64,000 nt of DNA from Bacteriovorax stolpii (GCA_945860895.1 CAMASK010000007.1:1-64000); one strand, 5' to 3'. Positions 24,092 through 32,786 are shown, counted from the stretch's first letter. Made by a program: numbers and translations. Notes: generated from the sequence alone by a model not told the origin.

Positions 24092-25900
24092 ATGTTAGAA
24101 ATAAGTCTCTTGAAAATTCTCAAGGAAACCTTTGGCTATACTTCGTTTCGTTTCGAACAACAAAAAATTATCCATTCATTAATTGAAGGTAAAGATTCTC
24201 TTGCCATTATGCCAACTGGTGGAGGGAAGTCACTTTGTTATCAAATTCCCGCCCTCTATCTGGATGGAGTGGCACTAGTGATTTCTCCCTTGATCTCGCT
24301 CATGCAGGATCAGGTGATGAATTTAAAAGAAACAGGAGTTGAAGCTGTTTTTTTAAATTCTTCTTTGAGTTATGAGGCCACACGGAAAGCGAAAGAAAAA
24401 ATTCTTAAAGGTAAAGTGAAGTTAGTCTATGTCTCACCTGAAGGAATTCTTTCTCCCCATCTAAGTGATTTTTTTGATCAGGTAAAAATCTCTTTAATTG
24501 CTATCGATGAAGCTCATTGCGTCTCTCAGTGGGGTCATGAATTCAGAAAAGATTATACAAGGCTTGGTGAGCTCAAAAACAGATTTCCTGGTGTTGCGAC
24601 AATTGCTTTAACTGCCACCGCCGATGCCAAAACCCGTGATGATATTTCCAATCAGTTAATGCTTAATGCCCCCAATATATTCGTGTCTTCTTTTGATCGC
24701 CCTAACATTAAGTACATGATTCATGATCGGACTGATGAAATGAAGCAGTTGAATGATTTCATAAAAACATATCACGCTAATGATACTGGTATTGTTTATT
24801 GCTTATCCCGCGACAAGGTCGAGCGAGTGGCGCAAAGTTTAAAAAAATTGGGATACCCGGCAGTTCCGTATCATGCAGGCTTGTCAAAGGAGTTGAGAAC
24901 TAAAAATCAAGAACTCTTCAATCAGGAAGAACGCATAATAGTAGTGGCCACCATCGCATTTGGAATGGGAATTGATCGACCTGACGTTAGATTTGTGGCC
25001 CATCTGGATCTTCCCAAAAGCATCGAGAGTTATTATCAGGAAACCGGTCGGGCCGGTCGAGATGGTAAGCCTTCAACCGCCTGGATGATTTATGGTTTAC
25101 AAGATGTGGTCAAGCTTTCACAAATGATTGAAACCACCGACGCTGATGAAAATTACAAAAAAGTGGCAAGGCATAAGCTTGATTCCATGCTTGGCCTTTG
25201 TGAGGCAGCTGCTTGTCGCAGGAATTATCTTCTCCAATATTTCGGTGAGCGAGGAGAGGAATTTTGCTCTTATTGTGACTCCTGTCTTGAGCCACCCATC
25301 TTATGGGATGCCACCACTGATGCTCAAAAAATCATGTCCACCATCTATCGCACTCAACAAGTCTATGGAGCAGGGCACATCATTGATGTGATCCGAGGAA
25401 CTAGAAATGCCAAAATGACTGAACGAAAACATGACGAATTGTCTGTTTTTGGAATTGGAAAAGATCACCCTAAGGAGCATTGGAACATTATTCTTAGGCA
25501 ACTCCTGAACTTGAACTATATTGCTATAAAGTCCTGGGAATACCGTAGCCTGGGCCTGACTTCCAAGGCCCTTGAGATTTTAACAGGTGGAAAAAAGCTG
25601 CAACTAAGGAAGCAAGAAATTGCCTTCACCAAAAAAACGAAAAAAGAGACCTTGAAGACTAAAGAGAGTCAGCATGATCGTCAGGATTTATTTGGGGCCC
25701 TAAAGAGTTTGCGAAACTCACTTGCAAAAGATAAAGGATTGCCTTCTTACATCGTTTTTAATGATAAATCCCTGCATGATATGTGCCAGCTGATGCCGAG
25801 AAGTGAAAGTGAGTTTTTACTTGTTCATGGAGTCGGTCAAAATAAACTTGAAAACTACGGGTCTGCATTTCTAAAAGTTATTCAGGATTTTCAACACTAA
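24092..25900 (+). CDS. recQ: ATP-dependent DNA helicase RecQ
   Basis: 602 residues from the ATG at 24092, close to E. coli RecQ in length. Motifs in order: 'FRFEQQKII', Walker A 'TGGGKS' (42-47), DEAH box (139-142) in 'IDEAHCVSQWGHEFR', 'ALTATA', 'QETGRAGRDG' (motif VI), zinc-binding cysteines 'CEAAACRRNYLL' and 'CSYCDSC', a winged-helix RQC region, and a C-terminal HRDC domain over the last 80 residues ('DKSLHDMCQLMPRSESEFL'). It unwinds DNA 3' to 5' in recombination repair. The frame opens upstream inside the DUF3820 gene, but that extension lacks homology. Confidence 0.95.
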   Translation: MLEISLLKILKETFGYTSFRFEQQKIIHSLIEGKDSLAIMPTGGGKSLCYQIPALYLDGVALVISPLISLMQDQVMNLKETGVEAVFLNSSLSYEATRKAKEKILKGKVKLVYVSPEGILSPHLSDFFDQVKISLIAIDEAHCVSQWGHEFRKDYTRLGELKNRFPGVATIALTATADAKTRDDISNQLMLNAPNIFVSSFDRPNIKYMIHDRTDEMKQLNDFIKTYHANDTGIVYCLSRDKVERVAQSLKKLGYPAVPYHAGLSKELRTKNQELFNQEERIIVVATIAFGMGIDRPDVRFVAHLDLPKSIESYYQETGRAGRDGKPSTAWMIYGLQDVVKLSQMIETTDADENYKKVARHKLDSMLGLCEAAACRRNYLLQYFGERGEEFCSYCDSCLEPPILWDATTDAQKIMSTIYRTQQVYGAGHIIDVIRGTRNAKMTERKHDELSVFGIGKDHPKEHWNIILRQLLNLNYIAIKSWEYRSLGLTSKALEILTGGKKLQLRKQEIAFTKKTKKETLKTKESQHDRQDLFGALKSLRNSLAKDKGLPSYIVFNDKSLHDMCQLMPRSESEFLLVHGVGQNKLENYGSAFLKVIQDFQH

Positions 25901-25972
25901 AAAATCACTCTGTAAAATTCCCAGTCCGTGTTAGACTTGAGACTTAGGTACAAAACTACTAAGGAGATTTTC

Positions 25973-26086
25973 ATGGCACGTGGTGAAGGTGGACAAGACA
26001 AAGGTAAAGCGAAAGGCAAGCCTAAGCTTACAACTAAAGAGAAGCAGGATAAGAAAAAAGAAAAAGCTAAGGATAAATCTAAGTAA
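25973..26086 (+). CDS. Very small lysine-rich protein (37 residues)
   Basis: The ATG at 25973 has a perfect AAGGAG six bases upstream and the gene ends just before a strong terminator, so it is probably expressed on its own transcript or at the end of the recQ unit. The product is 37 residues with about 40% lysine, several Gly and Gln, and almost no hydrophobic residues: it begins 'MARGEGGQDKGKAKGK' and ends 'KKEKAKDKSK'. It should be disordered and bind nucleic acid or ribosomes. I know no family; similar tiny Lys-rich proteins exist in many bacteria. Confidence 0.65.
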   Translation: MARGEGGQDKGKAKGKPKLTTKEKQDKKKEKAKDKSK

Positions 26087-26095
26087 TTCAAAAAA

Positions 26096-26128
26096 AGGCC
26101 AGATTTATGTGATCTGGCCTTTTTTTTA
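26096..26128. terminator. Bidirectional Rho-independent terminator
   Basis: AGGCCAGAT and ATCTGGCCT form a nine-base stem around TTTATGT-G, followed by a run of T and preceded by a run of A. It ends the Lys-rich protein gene and, on the other strand, the FemAB-like gene whose stop is at 26126. Confidence 0.9.
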
Positions 26129-27214
26129 TGAAAATTTGAATGGTAAAGATTTTGTAAGTTCATTGAGACCGTTATTTATGTATACTTTTTCTTCTTTAAT
26201 GAAAGCCTCTACTGCTGATTGGAACATGTCATTTTTCAGTTTGTGAGCACTATAAGTTCTAGTTGGTCTAAAACCCCTGGAAATTTTATGTTCTCCCTGT
26301 GCTCCTGCCTCAAATATTTCCAGATTATGACTTAGGCAAAAATCAATTCCCTGGTAATAGCAAAGTTCAAAATGTAGATTCTGAAAATAAGTATTTGATC
26401 CCCAATATCTGCCATAGAGCTTTTTATGATCAAAGAAAAAGAGTGATCCGGCGATAGCAGATTCATCCTTTTGCGCCTCAACATACAAGATATTTTTCTT
26501 CATTGTTTGAAAAACAATCAGAAAGAACTCTTCATTAAGGTAATCAAGTGAATTTTTGTTCTCAATGGTTGATATGTAGAATTGATACATATTCTTTGCA
26601 TGTTGAATTGTTAAAGAATCCCCTGTGTACTGGGTGAATTTGAGTCCGGGATGCTTTCTTTCTTGCCGTATCTGCTTGGCCTTTCGTCCTTTAAGTTGAT
26701 TTAAAAAATCATCAAAGTCCGAATAGTTCTCATTCAAGAAATGATATTGCATACTTTCTCTAATCATATATTTTTCAGCCTCAAAAACTGCAATTTCCTC
26801 TTGTGTGAGAAACAAGAAGTGGCTTGATGAAAAAGGACCTTCTTGATAAAAGTCCCCATATTGCTTTAAAAGCTCTGATGCCTGACTGGCATCGAAATTT
26901 GGCATTAAAAAATGGTTTGATGTTATTGGAGTAAAAGGAACCAAAGAGGTAAGTTTGGGATAATAAGCAATTCCATAACGAGCGTAAGCCTCTGCCCATG
27001 CCCAATCAAATATATATTCACCGCGGCTATGATTTTTTATAAATGTATAAAGGGCCGCATCTTGATTTGTATTAACAAATATCTTGGGCACCCATCCTGC
27101 CTCTTGTCCAATGCAGCCACTTTGACTTAGGGCCTTAAAAAATGCGCCGGTCAAAAAAGGGTTTTCTTGTGGTTTGAACTTTTCCCAGGCCTCTTTAGTA
27201 ATACTATTGATCAT
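26126..27214 (-). CDS. FemAB-like / DUF482 (PF04339) GNAT-fold acyltransferase
   Basis: About 362 residues. The start ATG at 27214 has AGGA seven bases upstream; an ATG two codons earlier is too close to it. The family signature is strong: 'NPFLTGAFFKALSQSGCIG', 'GWVPKIFV', 'HSRGEYIFDWAWAEAYARYG', 'YYPKLTSLVPFTPI', and later 'ARGFRPTRTYSAHKL'-like ending. These proteins carry a doubled GNAT fold like the Fem enzymes that add amino acids to peptidoglycan precursors; the true substrate is not known. Single gene, divergent from a DUF938 methyltransferase gene by about 65 bases. Confidence 0.88.
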   Translation of the reverse strand: MINSITKEAWEKFKPQENPFLTGAFFKALSQSGCIGQEAGWVPKIFVNTNQDAALYTFIKNHSRGEYIFDWAWAEAYARYGIAYYPKLTSLVPFTPITSNHFLMPNFDASQASELLKQYGDFYQEGPFSSSHFLFLTQEEIAVFEAEKYMIRESMQYHFLNENYSDFDDFLNQLKGRKAKQIRQERKHPGLKFTQYTGDSLTIQHAKNMYQFYISTIENKNSLDYLNEEFFLIVFQTMKKNILYVEAQKDESAIAGSLFFFDHKKLYGRYWGSNTYFQNLHFELCYYQGIDFCLSHNLEIFEAGAQGEHKISRGFRPTRTYSAHKLKNDMFQSAVEAFIKEEKVYINNGLNELTKSLPFKFS

Positions 27215-27279
27215 AAACATGTCCTAGTGATGAGCTTCATGGTAAAATTTCACCGAATTGAAGTCAATTAAAGGAACCC

Positions 27280-27894
27280 ATGGAAAAGCCATATTCTTCT
27301 GCCTGTGAAAGAAACAGTGAACCCATTTTAGAAGTTTTAAAGGCGAATATTATTTCCTCTGATCGAAGACTTTTGGAAATTGGCTCTGGCACAGGTCAAC
27401 ATGCCGTTTATTTTGCACCAAGCTTTCCCCAACTTGAATGGTTCCCGAGTGATCTGGGTGCCAATCTGCCGGGAATCAAAATGTGGCTCAAGGAAGCCAA
27501 AATACCCAATCTGCAACAGCCTGTAAGCCTCGATGTTGGTAAGGATGATTTTCCCAAACTTAAATTTGATGTGGTTTATAGCGCCAACACTTTACACATT
27601 ATGCACTGGAAAGATTGTAAGTCATTTATGAAAACATTGGGGCATCGCTTACGAGAAGGTTCTCGCGCCATTATTTATGGCCCATTTAAGTATAACGGAG
27701 AGTTTACTTCGGCCAGCAATGCTGATTTTGATGAAGAGTTAAAAAAACGTGATCCATTAAGTGGGATTCGCTCTTTTGAAGACGTAAATACTAACATGAT
27801 AAAAAATGGTTTTGAACTTGTTCATGATTATGAAATGCCGGCCAATAATAGAACACTTGTTTATCGCCGTTTAAAATTCGTAAAGCACAAATAA
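27280..27894 (+). CDS. DUF938 SAM-dependent methyltransferase
   Basis: 204 residues. The DUF938 pattern is seen from the start: 'PYSSACERNSEPILEVL', SAM-binding 'LEIGSGTGQHAVYFA' (32-46), 'LEWFPSDL', 'YSANTLHIMHW' and 'YGPFKYNGEFTSASNADFDEEL' (in parts). The family is a Rossmann-fold methyltransferase with unknown substrate, found in bacteria and animals (METTL26-like). Length matches the family. It stands alone with a hairpin downstream. Confidence 0.9.
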   Translation: MEKPYSSACERNSEPILEVLKANIISSDRRLLEIGSGTGQHAVYFAPSFPQLEWFPSDLGANLPGIKMWLKEAKIPNLQQPVSLDVGKDDFPKLKFDVVYSANTLHIMHWKDCKSFMKTLGHRLREGSRAIIYGPFKYNGEFTSASNADFDEELKKRDPLSGIRSFEDVNTNMIKNGFELVHDYEMPANNRTLVYRRLKFVKHK

Positions 27895-27907
27895 ATTTGA
27901 AAAAGTA

Positions 27908-27925
27908 CCGGGCCTTGAGGCCCGG
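27908..27925. terminator. GC-rich hairpin after the methyltransferase gene
   Basis: CCGGGCC and GGCCCGG pair perfectly around a TTGA loop, followed by AATATTGCTTTAATT rather than a pure T-run. It separates the methyltransferase gene from the convergent metalloprotease remnant and may act in both directions. Confidence 0.6.
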
Positions 27926-27934
27926 AATATTGCT

Positions 27935-28468
27935 TTAATTGAAACCTTTTTGTTCAAATACATTATGTAGAGTATTCACGCCCGCACGGACACCATGACA
28001 TTTTTCTTTGCATGAATCAATTAATGCCCCCGTCAGATCATTTGCAATGTCAGAATTTTCATTCAGACCAAAGTGTGCATTAAAAATAATCTCATCATAA
28101 TTTGCAATGGGAGATTGACCTTTTTTAATAAGCTTCTCATTTGCTTTATCAAACTCCATTTTACCTTTCCAGAGTAAGCTTAAAGTAAAGTCAGAAGTCG
28201 CATTCCAGGCACCTTCAAAGTAAGGATGATAAAAAGATTTGTTTTGTAAATCTTTTTATTTGTTTGAAGAAATACGCTTCAACTTCTCATACATTTTGCG
28301 TCTCATGGCAATTCTGGAAGCAAAGTAATCTGCCATCCCTTCAATCACTGGAATTGAATGCACAGTTTTCATTGTATCAGACATCGCAATATGCGCGAAC
28401 TCGTGATAAATAATTTCAGGAACCATAGCGGTATCCACGAAGTAATATTTGTCCATAAACCAATGATC
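27935..28468 (-). pseudogene. Broken zinc metalloprotease gene, truncated at its 5' side
   Basis: The reverse strand reads 'WFMDKYYFVDTAMVPEIIYHEFAHIAMS', with the zinc motif H-E-F-A-H, then 'VIEGMADYFASRI', the usual downstream Glu/Asp helix. The frame meets a TAA at 28256-28258, then continues in the same frame for another 107 codons ('SFYHPYFEGAWNATSDF', 'SDIANDLTGALIDSC') to a stop at 27935. Upstream of about 28468 the frame runs into the antisense of collagen-like repeats, so the N-terminus is lost. I interpret it as a pseudogene made by a rearrangement plus a nonsense mutation. Confidence 0.75.
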
Positions 28469-29047
28469 TATGTAGACGGTGCCAAGGGTGACAAAGGTGA
28501 CCAAGGTAATAACGGAAATAACGGTGTAGACGGTGCTACTGGTGCTCAAGGTGCTAAGGGTGACAAAGGTGATAACGGCCTAGATGGTGCTCAAGGTAGC
28601 CAAGGTGTTAAAGGTGATCAAGGTGTTGCCGGTGCTCAGGGTGCCAAAGGTGACACTGGCGCTCAAGGTGTTCAAGGTGTTCAAGGTGTTCAAGGTAACC
28701 AAGGTGCTAAAGGTGATACAGGAGCAAATGGTTCTACTGGTGCTACGGGTGATGTAGGAGCTCAGGGTGCTCAAGGTGCTCAGGGTACTCAGGGTACTCA
28801 GGGTACTCAGGGTACTCAGGGTACTCAGGGTACTCAGGGTACTCAGGGTACTCAGGGTATTCAAGGGTCTCAGGGTGTTCAAGGTGCTCAAGGTCTTAAA
28901 GGTGACAAGGGTGATACAGGATCTACTGGTGCGCAAGGTCTTAAAGGTGACACTGGAGCTACTGGTGCTTCTGGAGCTAAAGGTGACAAAGGTGACAACG
29001 GTCTTTGTTGGAAACAATCGTCAGCTACATGGGTTGCTTGTCAATAA
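28463..29047 (+). CDS. Collagen-like repeat protein, 5' end replaced
   Basis: About 195 codons of Gly-X-Y triplets: 'GAKGDKGDQGNNGNNG' and similar, rich in GAQ, GDK, GVQ and GTQ, ending in a short non-repeat tail with two cysteines ('LCWKQSSATWVACQ'). Collagen-like repeats form triple helices in bacterial surface proteins. No signal peptide is present: the frame upstream of 28463 is simply the antisense of the metalloprotease fragment, so the native N-terminus appears lost. ATG codons exist at 28463 and 28358, but neither has a convincing ribosome-binding site. It may be a fragment; if expressed it would stay inside the cell. Confidence 0.6.
   Translation: MIYVDGAKGDKGDQGNNGNNGVDGATGAQGAKGDKGDNGLDGAQGSQGVKGDQGVAGAQGAKGDTGAQGVQGVQGVQGNQGAKGDTGANGSTGATGDVGAQGAQGAQGTQGTQGTQGTQGTQGTQGTQGTQGIQGSQGVQGAQGLKGDKGDTGSTGAQGLKGDTGATGASGAKGDKGDNGLCWKQSSATWVACQ
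28784..28855 (+). repeat. Eight perfect 9-base repeats (Gly-Thr-Gln)
   Basis: The unit GGTACTCAG occurs eight times in a row, coding Gly-Thr-Gln triplets inside the collagen-like gene. Near-perfect DNA identity suggests recent expansion by slippage. The unit is in multiples of three, so copy-number change keeps the frame. Confidence 0.9.
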
Positions 29048-29078
29048 GCCTTTAAGTAAATTTAGTTAATTAAAGTTA

Positions 29079-29108
29079 GGGTCACTTCGGTGGCCCTTTC
29101 TTTTTTTG
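29079..29108 (+). terminator. Rho-independent terminator with UUCG loop
   Basis: GGGTCAC-TTCG-GTGGCCC forms a seven-pair stem (one G-T pair) with a stable UUCG loop, followed by TTTCTTTTTTT. It ends the collagen-like gene, 32 bases after its stop. Confidence 0.9.
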
Positions 29109-29140
29109 GACAGGCTGAAGAGTTTTTTTTAGAGTGAATT

Positions 29141-30208
29141 ATGAAATTTCTAATCATTTATTTGATCATGGCGACTAATAGCTCTGCGGCCCAATGGGGC
29201 CAAGTGGATAATATTTTGTCAGATGGCTTAGATGCTAGACTTTTTCCAGGCTCTTCACTGTATGTAGGTGATTTAGATAATGTGATTTATGAGAAGTCAG
29301 TTGGAGATAGTAATAGCTCTAGAATTTATGACATCGCTTCTCTTACAAAAATAGTGGCAACTACTATCTCGATAATGATTCTTGAAGAGAAGGGCGATAT
29401 TTCATTGAGCGATAAAGTGAAAAAGTACTTTCCTGAATTTTCCTCAGATGAAAAAGATAAAGTTACTTTAGAGGATCTGATGCGACATCGCGCCGGACTT
29501 CCCTCAGGAGCAAGTCCGCTTCAAAATGAGTCACTGGATCTTTATCTTAAAAGAATTACATCCGCGCCATTAAATTATACACCGAAGAGTAAAACAGTTT
29601 ATTCAGATTTGAGTTTTATTTTGTTGGGACGAATCGTTGAGATAGTTTCAGGTAAAAAACTTTCTGAGTTTTCTGAGGAACACATATATGTTCCGCTTAA
29701 AATGAAAAATACTTCTTATGGGGTTTCACTCAATGGTCAAAATCAATGCGCTCCAACTTCACCGGGGTATGAGTGTGTTGTACATGATCCTACGGCCAAT
29801 CATTTTCTACCTGCGACTTTGGGTAATGCCGGAGTTTTCAGTTCACTTGAGGATTTGGCCTTGTTTGGACGCATGATTCTTTCAAAGGGAGAATTAAATG
29901 GAGTCCGAATTCTTTCAGAAGAAACTTTCTCAAAAATGATTTTGGCCATTGGTCCCAGGGGTTTAGGTTGGGACTTCACCAGTGAATACTCACTGTCTCC
30001 ACGAGGTGAGGTTTTCCCAGAAGGAATTTCTTTTGGGCACACAGGCTATACTGGAACTACAATTTGGTTAGATCCAAAATCTAAAACTTATTATGTTTTT
30101 CTTTCAAACCGAGTTTACATGGGTGACGAACGGACCAAAAAGCTTTTTAGTGAGTTTCGTAAGAAGCTGAGCACTGCTATTGGCAAGATAATTTACTCTT
30201 CCTATTAA
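29141..30208 (+). CDS. Exported beta-lactamase-fold serine hydrolase (class C / PBP4-like family)
   Basis: 355 residues with a signal peptide ('FLIIYLIMATNSSAA'). The three active-site motifs are present: S-x-x-K as 'SLTK' (Ser67, Lys70), Y-S-D (154-156) in place of Y-x-N, and H-T-G (300-302) in 'FGHTGYTG' in place of K-T-G. This matches the broad 'beta-lactamase' family PF00144, which covers esterases, D-aminopeptidases, carboxypeptidases and AmpC. The likely role is a periplasmic esterase or a peptidoglycan-related peptidase; drug resistance should not be assumed. It converges on the next gene with no spacing between stops. Confidence 0.88.
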   Translation: MKFLIIYLIMATNSSAAQWGQVDNILSDGLDARLFPGSSLYVGDLDNVIYEKSVGDSNSSRIYDIASLTKIVATTISIMILEEKGDISLSDKVKKYFPEFSSDEKDKVTLEDLMRHRAGLPSGASPLQNESLDLYLKRITSAPLNYTPKSKTVYSDLSFILLGRIVEIVSGKKLSEFSEEHIYVPLKMKNTSYGVSLNGQNQCAPTSPGYECVVHDPTANHFLPATLGNAGVFSSLEDLALFGRMILSKGELNGVRILSEETFSKMILAIGPRGLGWDFTSEYSLSPRGEVFPEGISFGHTGYTGTTIWLDPKSKTYYVFLSNRVYMGDERTKKLFSEFRKKLSTAIGKIIYSSY

Positions 30209-31789
30209 TTATTCCATTGGTATTTTTTTCTTTTTCTTCTTACCTAGCGTGTGTTGGTAGCCAACTTGTCCTATGAATTGGACAGAGGCAATTGGTTGAT
30301 CATGTTCCATTCTTGCCTCGGAACCATCAACCAATGCATCTTTAACTTTAATGTATGTTCCCCTGGTCGAGGCCTGGAGAAAAATTGAGTTCCAGAACGT
30401 AAATTTGAGTTTTGCTTCAGCATGAACTCCGCCACCTGCCACGTGAAATTTATTATCGAGTCCATGATAGTTCCAACGCTGATCTTGGTGTATCATGACT
30501 TTAGTTTTAGGAATCATAATCCCAGCACCGCCGCCGAATCTGGCATCAATGGCAAATTTTTCATTTTTTGTTTTGAATAGATTCTGATTATAAACAAGAC
30601 CGGTACTAACATAATTATAACCATCAGAATGTTCAAAGTTCATCCATGTTGCATCTTTTTTTGCCTTAGCGACGCTGAAGTCTACAGGGATTTCTTGATC
30701 CCAGAAATTGGTTGGATTATCATTTTTTATGACAACTTTTCGATTATAATCACCGGTTATTTCATAAGGACGAGAATTATCAAAAACGAGTTTCATGTGA
30801 TCTGCCTTTAATTCCACGCCCCATTTTTCATTGAACATTAGACCAAGCTCCATATTGTATTGGGGAATAGTTATAGTGGTGGGATTAAAATATATCTTTG
30901 GATCAAATGGCGAAGGACGATCGTTTGAATGAGTGTCTTTTATAGTAAATGTTCCATCAGAAGTTTTGAAAGTTACATCAGTATCAGAATGAAGGCCTCT
31001 ATTATAACCCCAGGCAAAGTAGATCTGATGAAAGAGCGGCTTTTTAGGATCTGAATTGCCCGTGATATTCTTCATGTAAGTATCCAGCTGGCTTACCTTA
31101 GGATCCAGAGTGCCAGGTAAATCCAGAACGCAGTCATTTGAATTGAACTTAGTAAGAGAAAAGTCTTTTGGTACAATTACTTTTATAGCGGTAAATTTGT
31201 TTGGATCCATCATGAGTGGAGCTTTCACAAATGTATTGTCAGTCATGGATTTTAAAAGACTTGCCTTGAAAATTTCAGCTTTTCTATTGTTTTCTTCAGT
31301 TGTCGCAGAAGAGTTTATTTCTTTATCTAGTTTAGAGATTTCTTCGTCAAGTTCTCCATGTGACAATTCACCTTGTTCTTCTTTTAATTGGAGCTGTTCA
31401 AATTTTTTTTGGTATTCAAGTTGCTTTGCTGGTGGAAGGACTTTGTCGAGTTGCTGAAGCTGTAAGGAGGCATAGTATTGGTCACTAATGGAATCAATTT
31501 GAAATTTAATTTGATCCTCAGTTAAAGTTTGTTCTTTTAATTTCTGAATTAAAGTTTTTCCGGCCAATGGGTCTACGTGACCTTTTTTTAAAGTATCTTT
31601 TATTAAGGCTTCACTAATGAGGTTTTTTTCACTTTCAAAAGCAATTGAGTGACCAAATTCTTTTAATTTTGTTTCACCATCTTTTGAAAGAATAACTTTT
31701 CTTTCCTCCGGTGTGGCTTCTCGCAATTCATTCTGAGCATTGCAAGTTAATGAAATAAATGAAAACAGCATGGGCCATATGAATTTCAT
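30209..31789 (-). CDS. Probable outer-membrane protein with N-terminal helical part
   Basis: About 526 residues from the ATG at 31789, which has AGGAG seven bases upstream and a signal peptide 'MKFIWPMLFSFISLTCNAQ'. Residues about 20-180 are charged, helical and probably coiled coil ('KLKEQTLTEDQIKFQID', 'KFEQLQLKEEQGEL'). From about 220 on there are alternating hydrophobic strands with Gly, Tyr and Phe ('LGLMFNEKWGVELKADHMKL', 'FAIDARFGGGAGIMI', 'FIGQVGYQHTLG') as in outer-membrane beta-barrels. It ends in an unusual run of six lysines before 'IPME', not the typical terminal aromatic. No family recognised. Confidence 0.7.
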   Translation of the reverse strand: MKFIWPMLFSFISLTCNAQNELREATPEERKVILSKDGETKLKEFGHSIAFESEKNLISEALIKDTLKKGHVDPLAGKTLIQKLKEQTLTEDQIKFQIDSISDQYYASLQLQQLDKVLPPAKQLEYQKKFEQLQLKEEQGELSHGELDEEISKLDKEINSSATTEENNRKAEIFKASLLKSMTDNTFVKAPLMMDPNKFTAIKVIVPKDFSLTKFNSNDCVLDLPGTLDPKVSQLDTYMKNITGNSDPKKPLFHQIYFAWGYNRGLHSDTDVTFKTSDGTFTIKDTHSNDRPSPFDPKIYFNPTTITIPQYNMELGLMFNEKWGVELKADHMKLVFDNSRPYEITGDYNRKVVIKNDNPTNFWDQEIPVDFSVAKAKKDATWMNFEHSDGYNYVSTGLVYNQNLFKTKNEKFAIDARFGGGAGIMIPKTKVMIHQDQRWNYHGLDNKFHVAGGGVHAEAKLKFTFWNSIFLQASTRGTYIKVKDALVDGSEARMEHDQPIASVQFIGQVGYQHTLGKKKKKKIPME

Positions 31790-31857
31790 CAGATTACTCC
31801 TGAACAGACTGGGCACTGTCATATCGGAATAGTCAGGGGTAAAAGTAAGTTCTTTAC

Positions 31858-32724
31858 TTAAGTGTCTGAATTTTTGTGATTTTTTAGTGCTTTGAGAAAG
31901 CTTTTTATAAATTCAGGGTTTGCAATTGTTTTAGCCATCTCTTCACCAAGTTTAGCAAAGGCCCCTTGGTAAAATTCAATTTCTTCCTCCTGAGATGAAA
32001 AATCATGATGAATGGGCATGCGTGTGCGCCAAAAAATGTTAGTCGCCAGATAGTTTGGTAGATAACTGGCCAAATCCACAGCTGATCTTGGCATAAGGCC
32101 AATTGAAATATGCATCGATTCTTTTTTAGTTTCGGCTTTATGCCACCACCCAGAAGGAATATAAAGCCAATCGCCTTCTTCAAGAGTGACATCAATAACA
32201 AGATCTGATTTTTCTTTTTCGTAACCTAAATCTTTTGGAATACTTTGGACTAAGGGATTTGGATGAATGGTATTTTGTCTGATTTGATAATGTTTACTAC
32301 CTCTGGTCTGAATAATAAAAACTTCTTCAACATCATAGTGCCATCCGAAAGCATTGTGGCCTTCAGGAGTACAATAAAGTTGAATATCTACTTCTGTGTG
32401 AAATGAGTTGGAAAAATCATCGGCAAGATTCTTTAGGGCGAGGTCTGATTTTTCAGCAAATCTTAAAAGAAGTGTGTGGCCTTGAGTGTGATGCTTTTGA
32501 GCTTCTTCAAAATTTAATTCAACATAGTCTTTAATGACTTTTCCGTTATGAACAATTCGTAAGACAGATTTTTTTTCATTAAGAATATTTTCGACTGTTT
32601 TCCATGTGAGTAGGTGAGGAAAAGCTTTTGCACCATTCGTAGAGGAATAAGGAAGACGAGTAAAATATTTTTCTAAAAACAATGAGGCTTCAGTTTCACC
32701 TAAAAGCATTTTAAGATTTTTCAT
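31858..32724 (-). CDS. JmjC/cupin_4-type 2-oxoglutarate oxygenase
   Basis: 288 residues. The iron ligands are seen as His129-x-Asp131 in 'FGWHYDVEEVF' and His195 in 'YIPSGWWHKAE', with the further conserved 'SMHISIGL'. The order and spacing match the cupin_4/JmjC branch that includes ribosomal-protein hydroxylases (YcfD/RoxA, MINA, NO66). The C-terminal 70 residues are helical, as expected for the winged-helix or dimerisation part, though shorter. It probably hydroxylates a protein; which one cannot be told. No signal peptide, so cytoplasmic. Single gene. Confidence 0.82.
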   Translation of the reverse strand: MKNLKMLLGETEASLFLEKYFTRLPYSSTNGAKAFPHLLTWKTVENILNEKKSVLRIVHNGKVIKDYVELNFEEAQKHHTQGHTLLLRFAEKSDLALKNLADDFSNSFHTEVDIQLYCTPEGHNAFGWHYDVEEVFIIQTRGSKHYQIRQNTIHPNPLVQSIPKDLGYEKEKSDLVIDVTLEEGDWLYIPSGWWHKAETKKESMHISIGLMPRSAVDLASYLPNYLATNIFWRTRMPIHHDFSSQEEEIEFYQGAFAKLGEEMAKTIANPEFIKSFLKALKNHKNSDT

Positions 32725-32761
32725 CAGAACACATTAATTGAGAGTTGAAGTGAATGAAAAT

Positions 32762-32786
32762 AAAAAAGGCCAGCAATTGCTGGCCT
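32762..32786 (-). terminator. Rho-independent terminator of the small lipoprotein gene
   Basis: AGGCCAGCAATTGCTGGCCT (32767-32786) is a perfect 20-base palindrome, followed on the minus strand by a run of T (the A-run at 32762-32767). It lies 30 bases after the lipoprotein stop. Confidence 0.85.

Noticed and set aside
28580-29017. Antisense Ser/Thr/Leu-rich frame over the collagen-like repeats
   Set aside because: It is only the complement of Gly-X-Y codons; the repeat keeps all frames open.
29141-30208. Antibiotic-resistance AmpC beta-lactamase
   Set aside because: The Tyr motif is Y-S-D and the third motif H-T-G, typical of the wider esterase/peptidase group, so resistance cannot be claimed.
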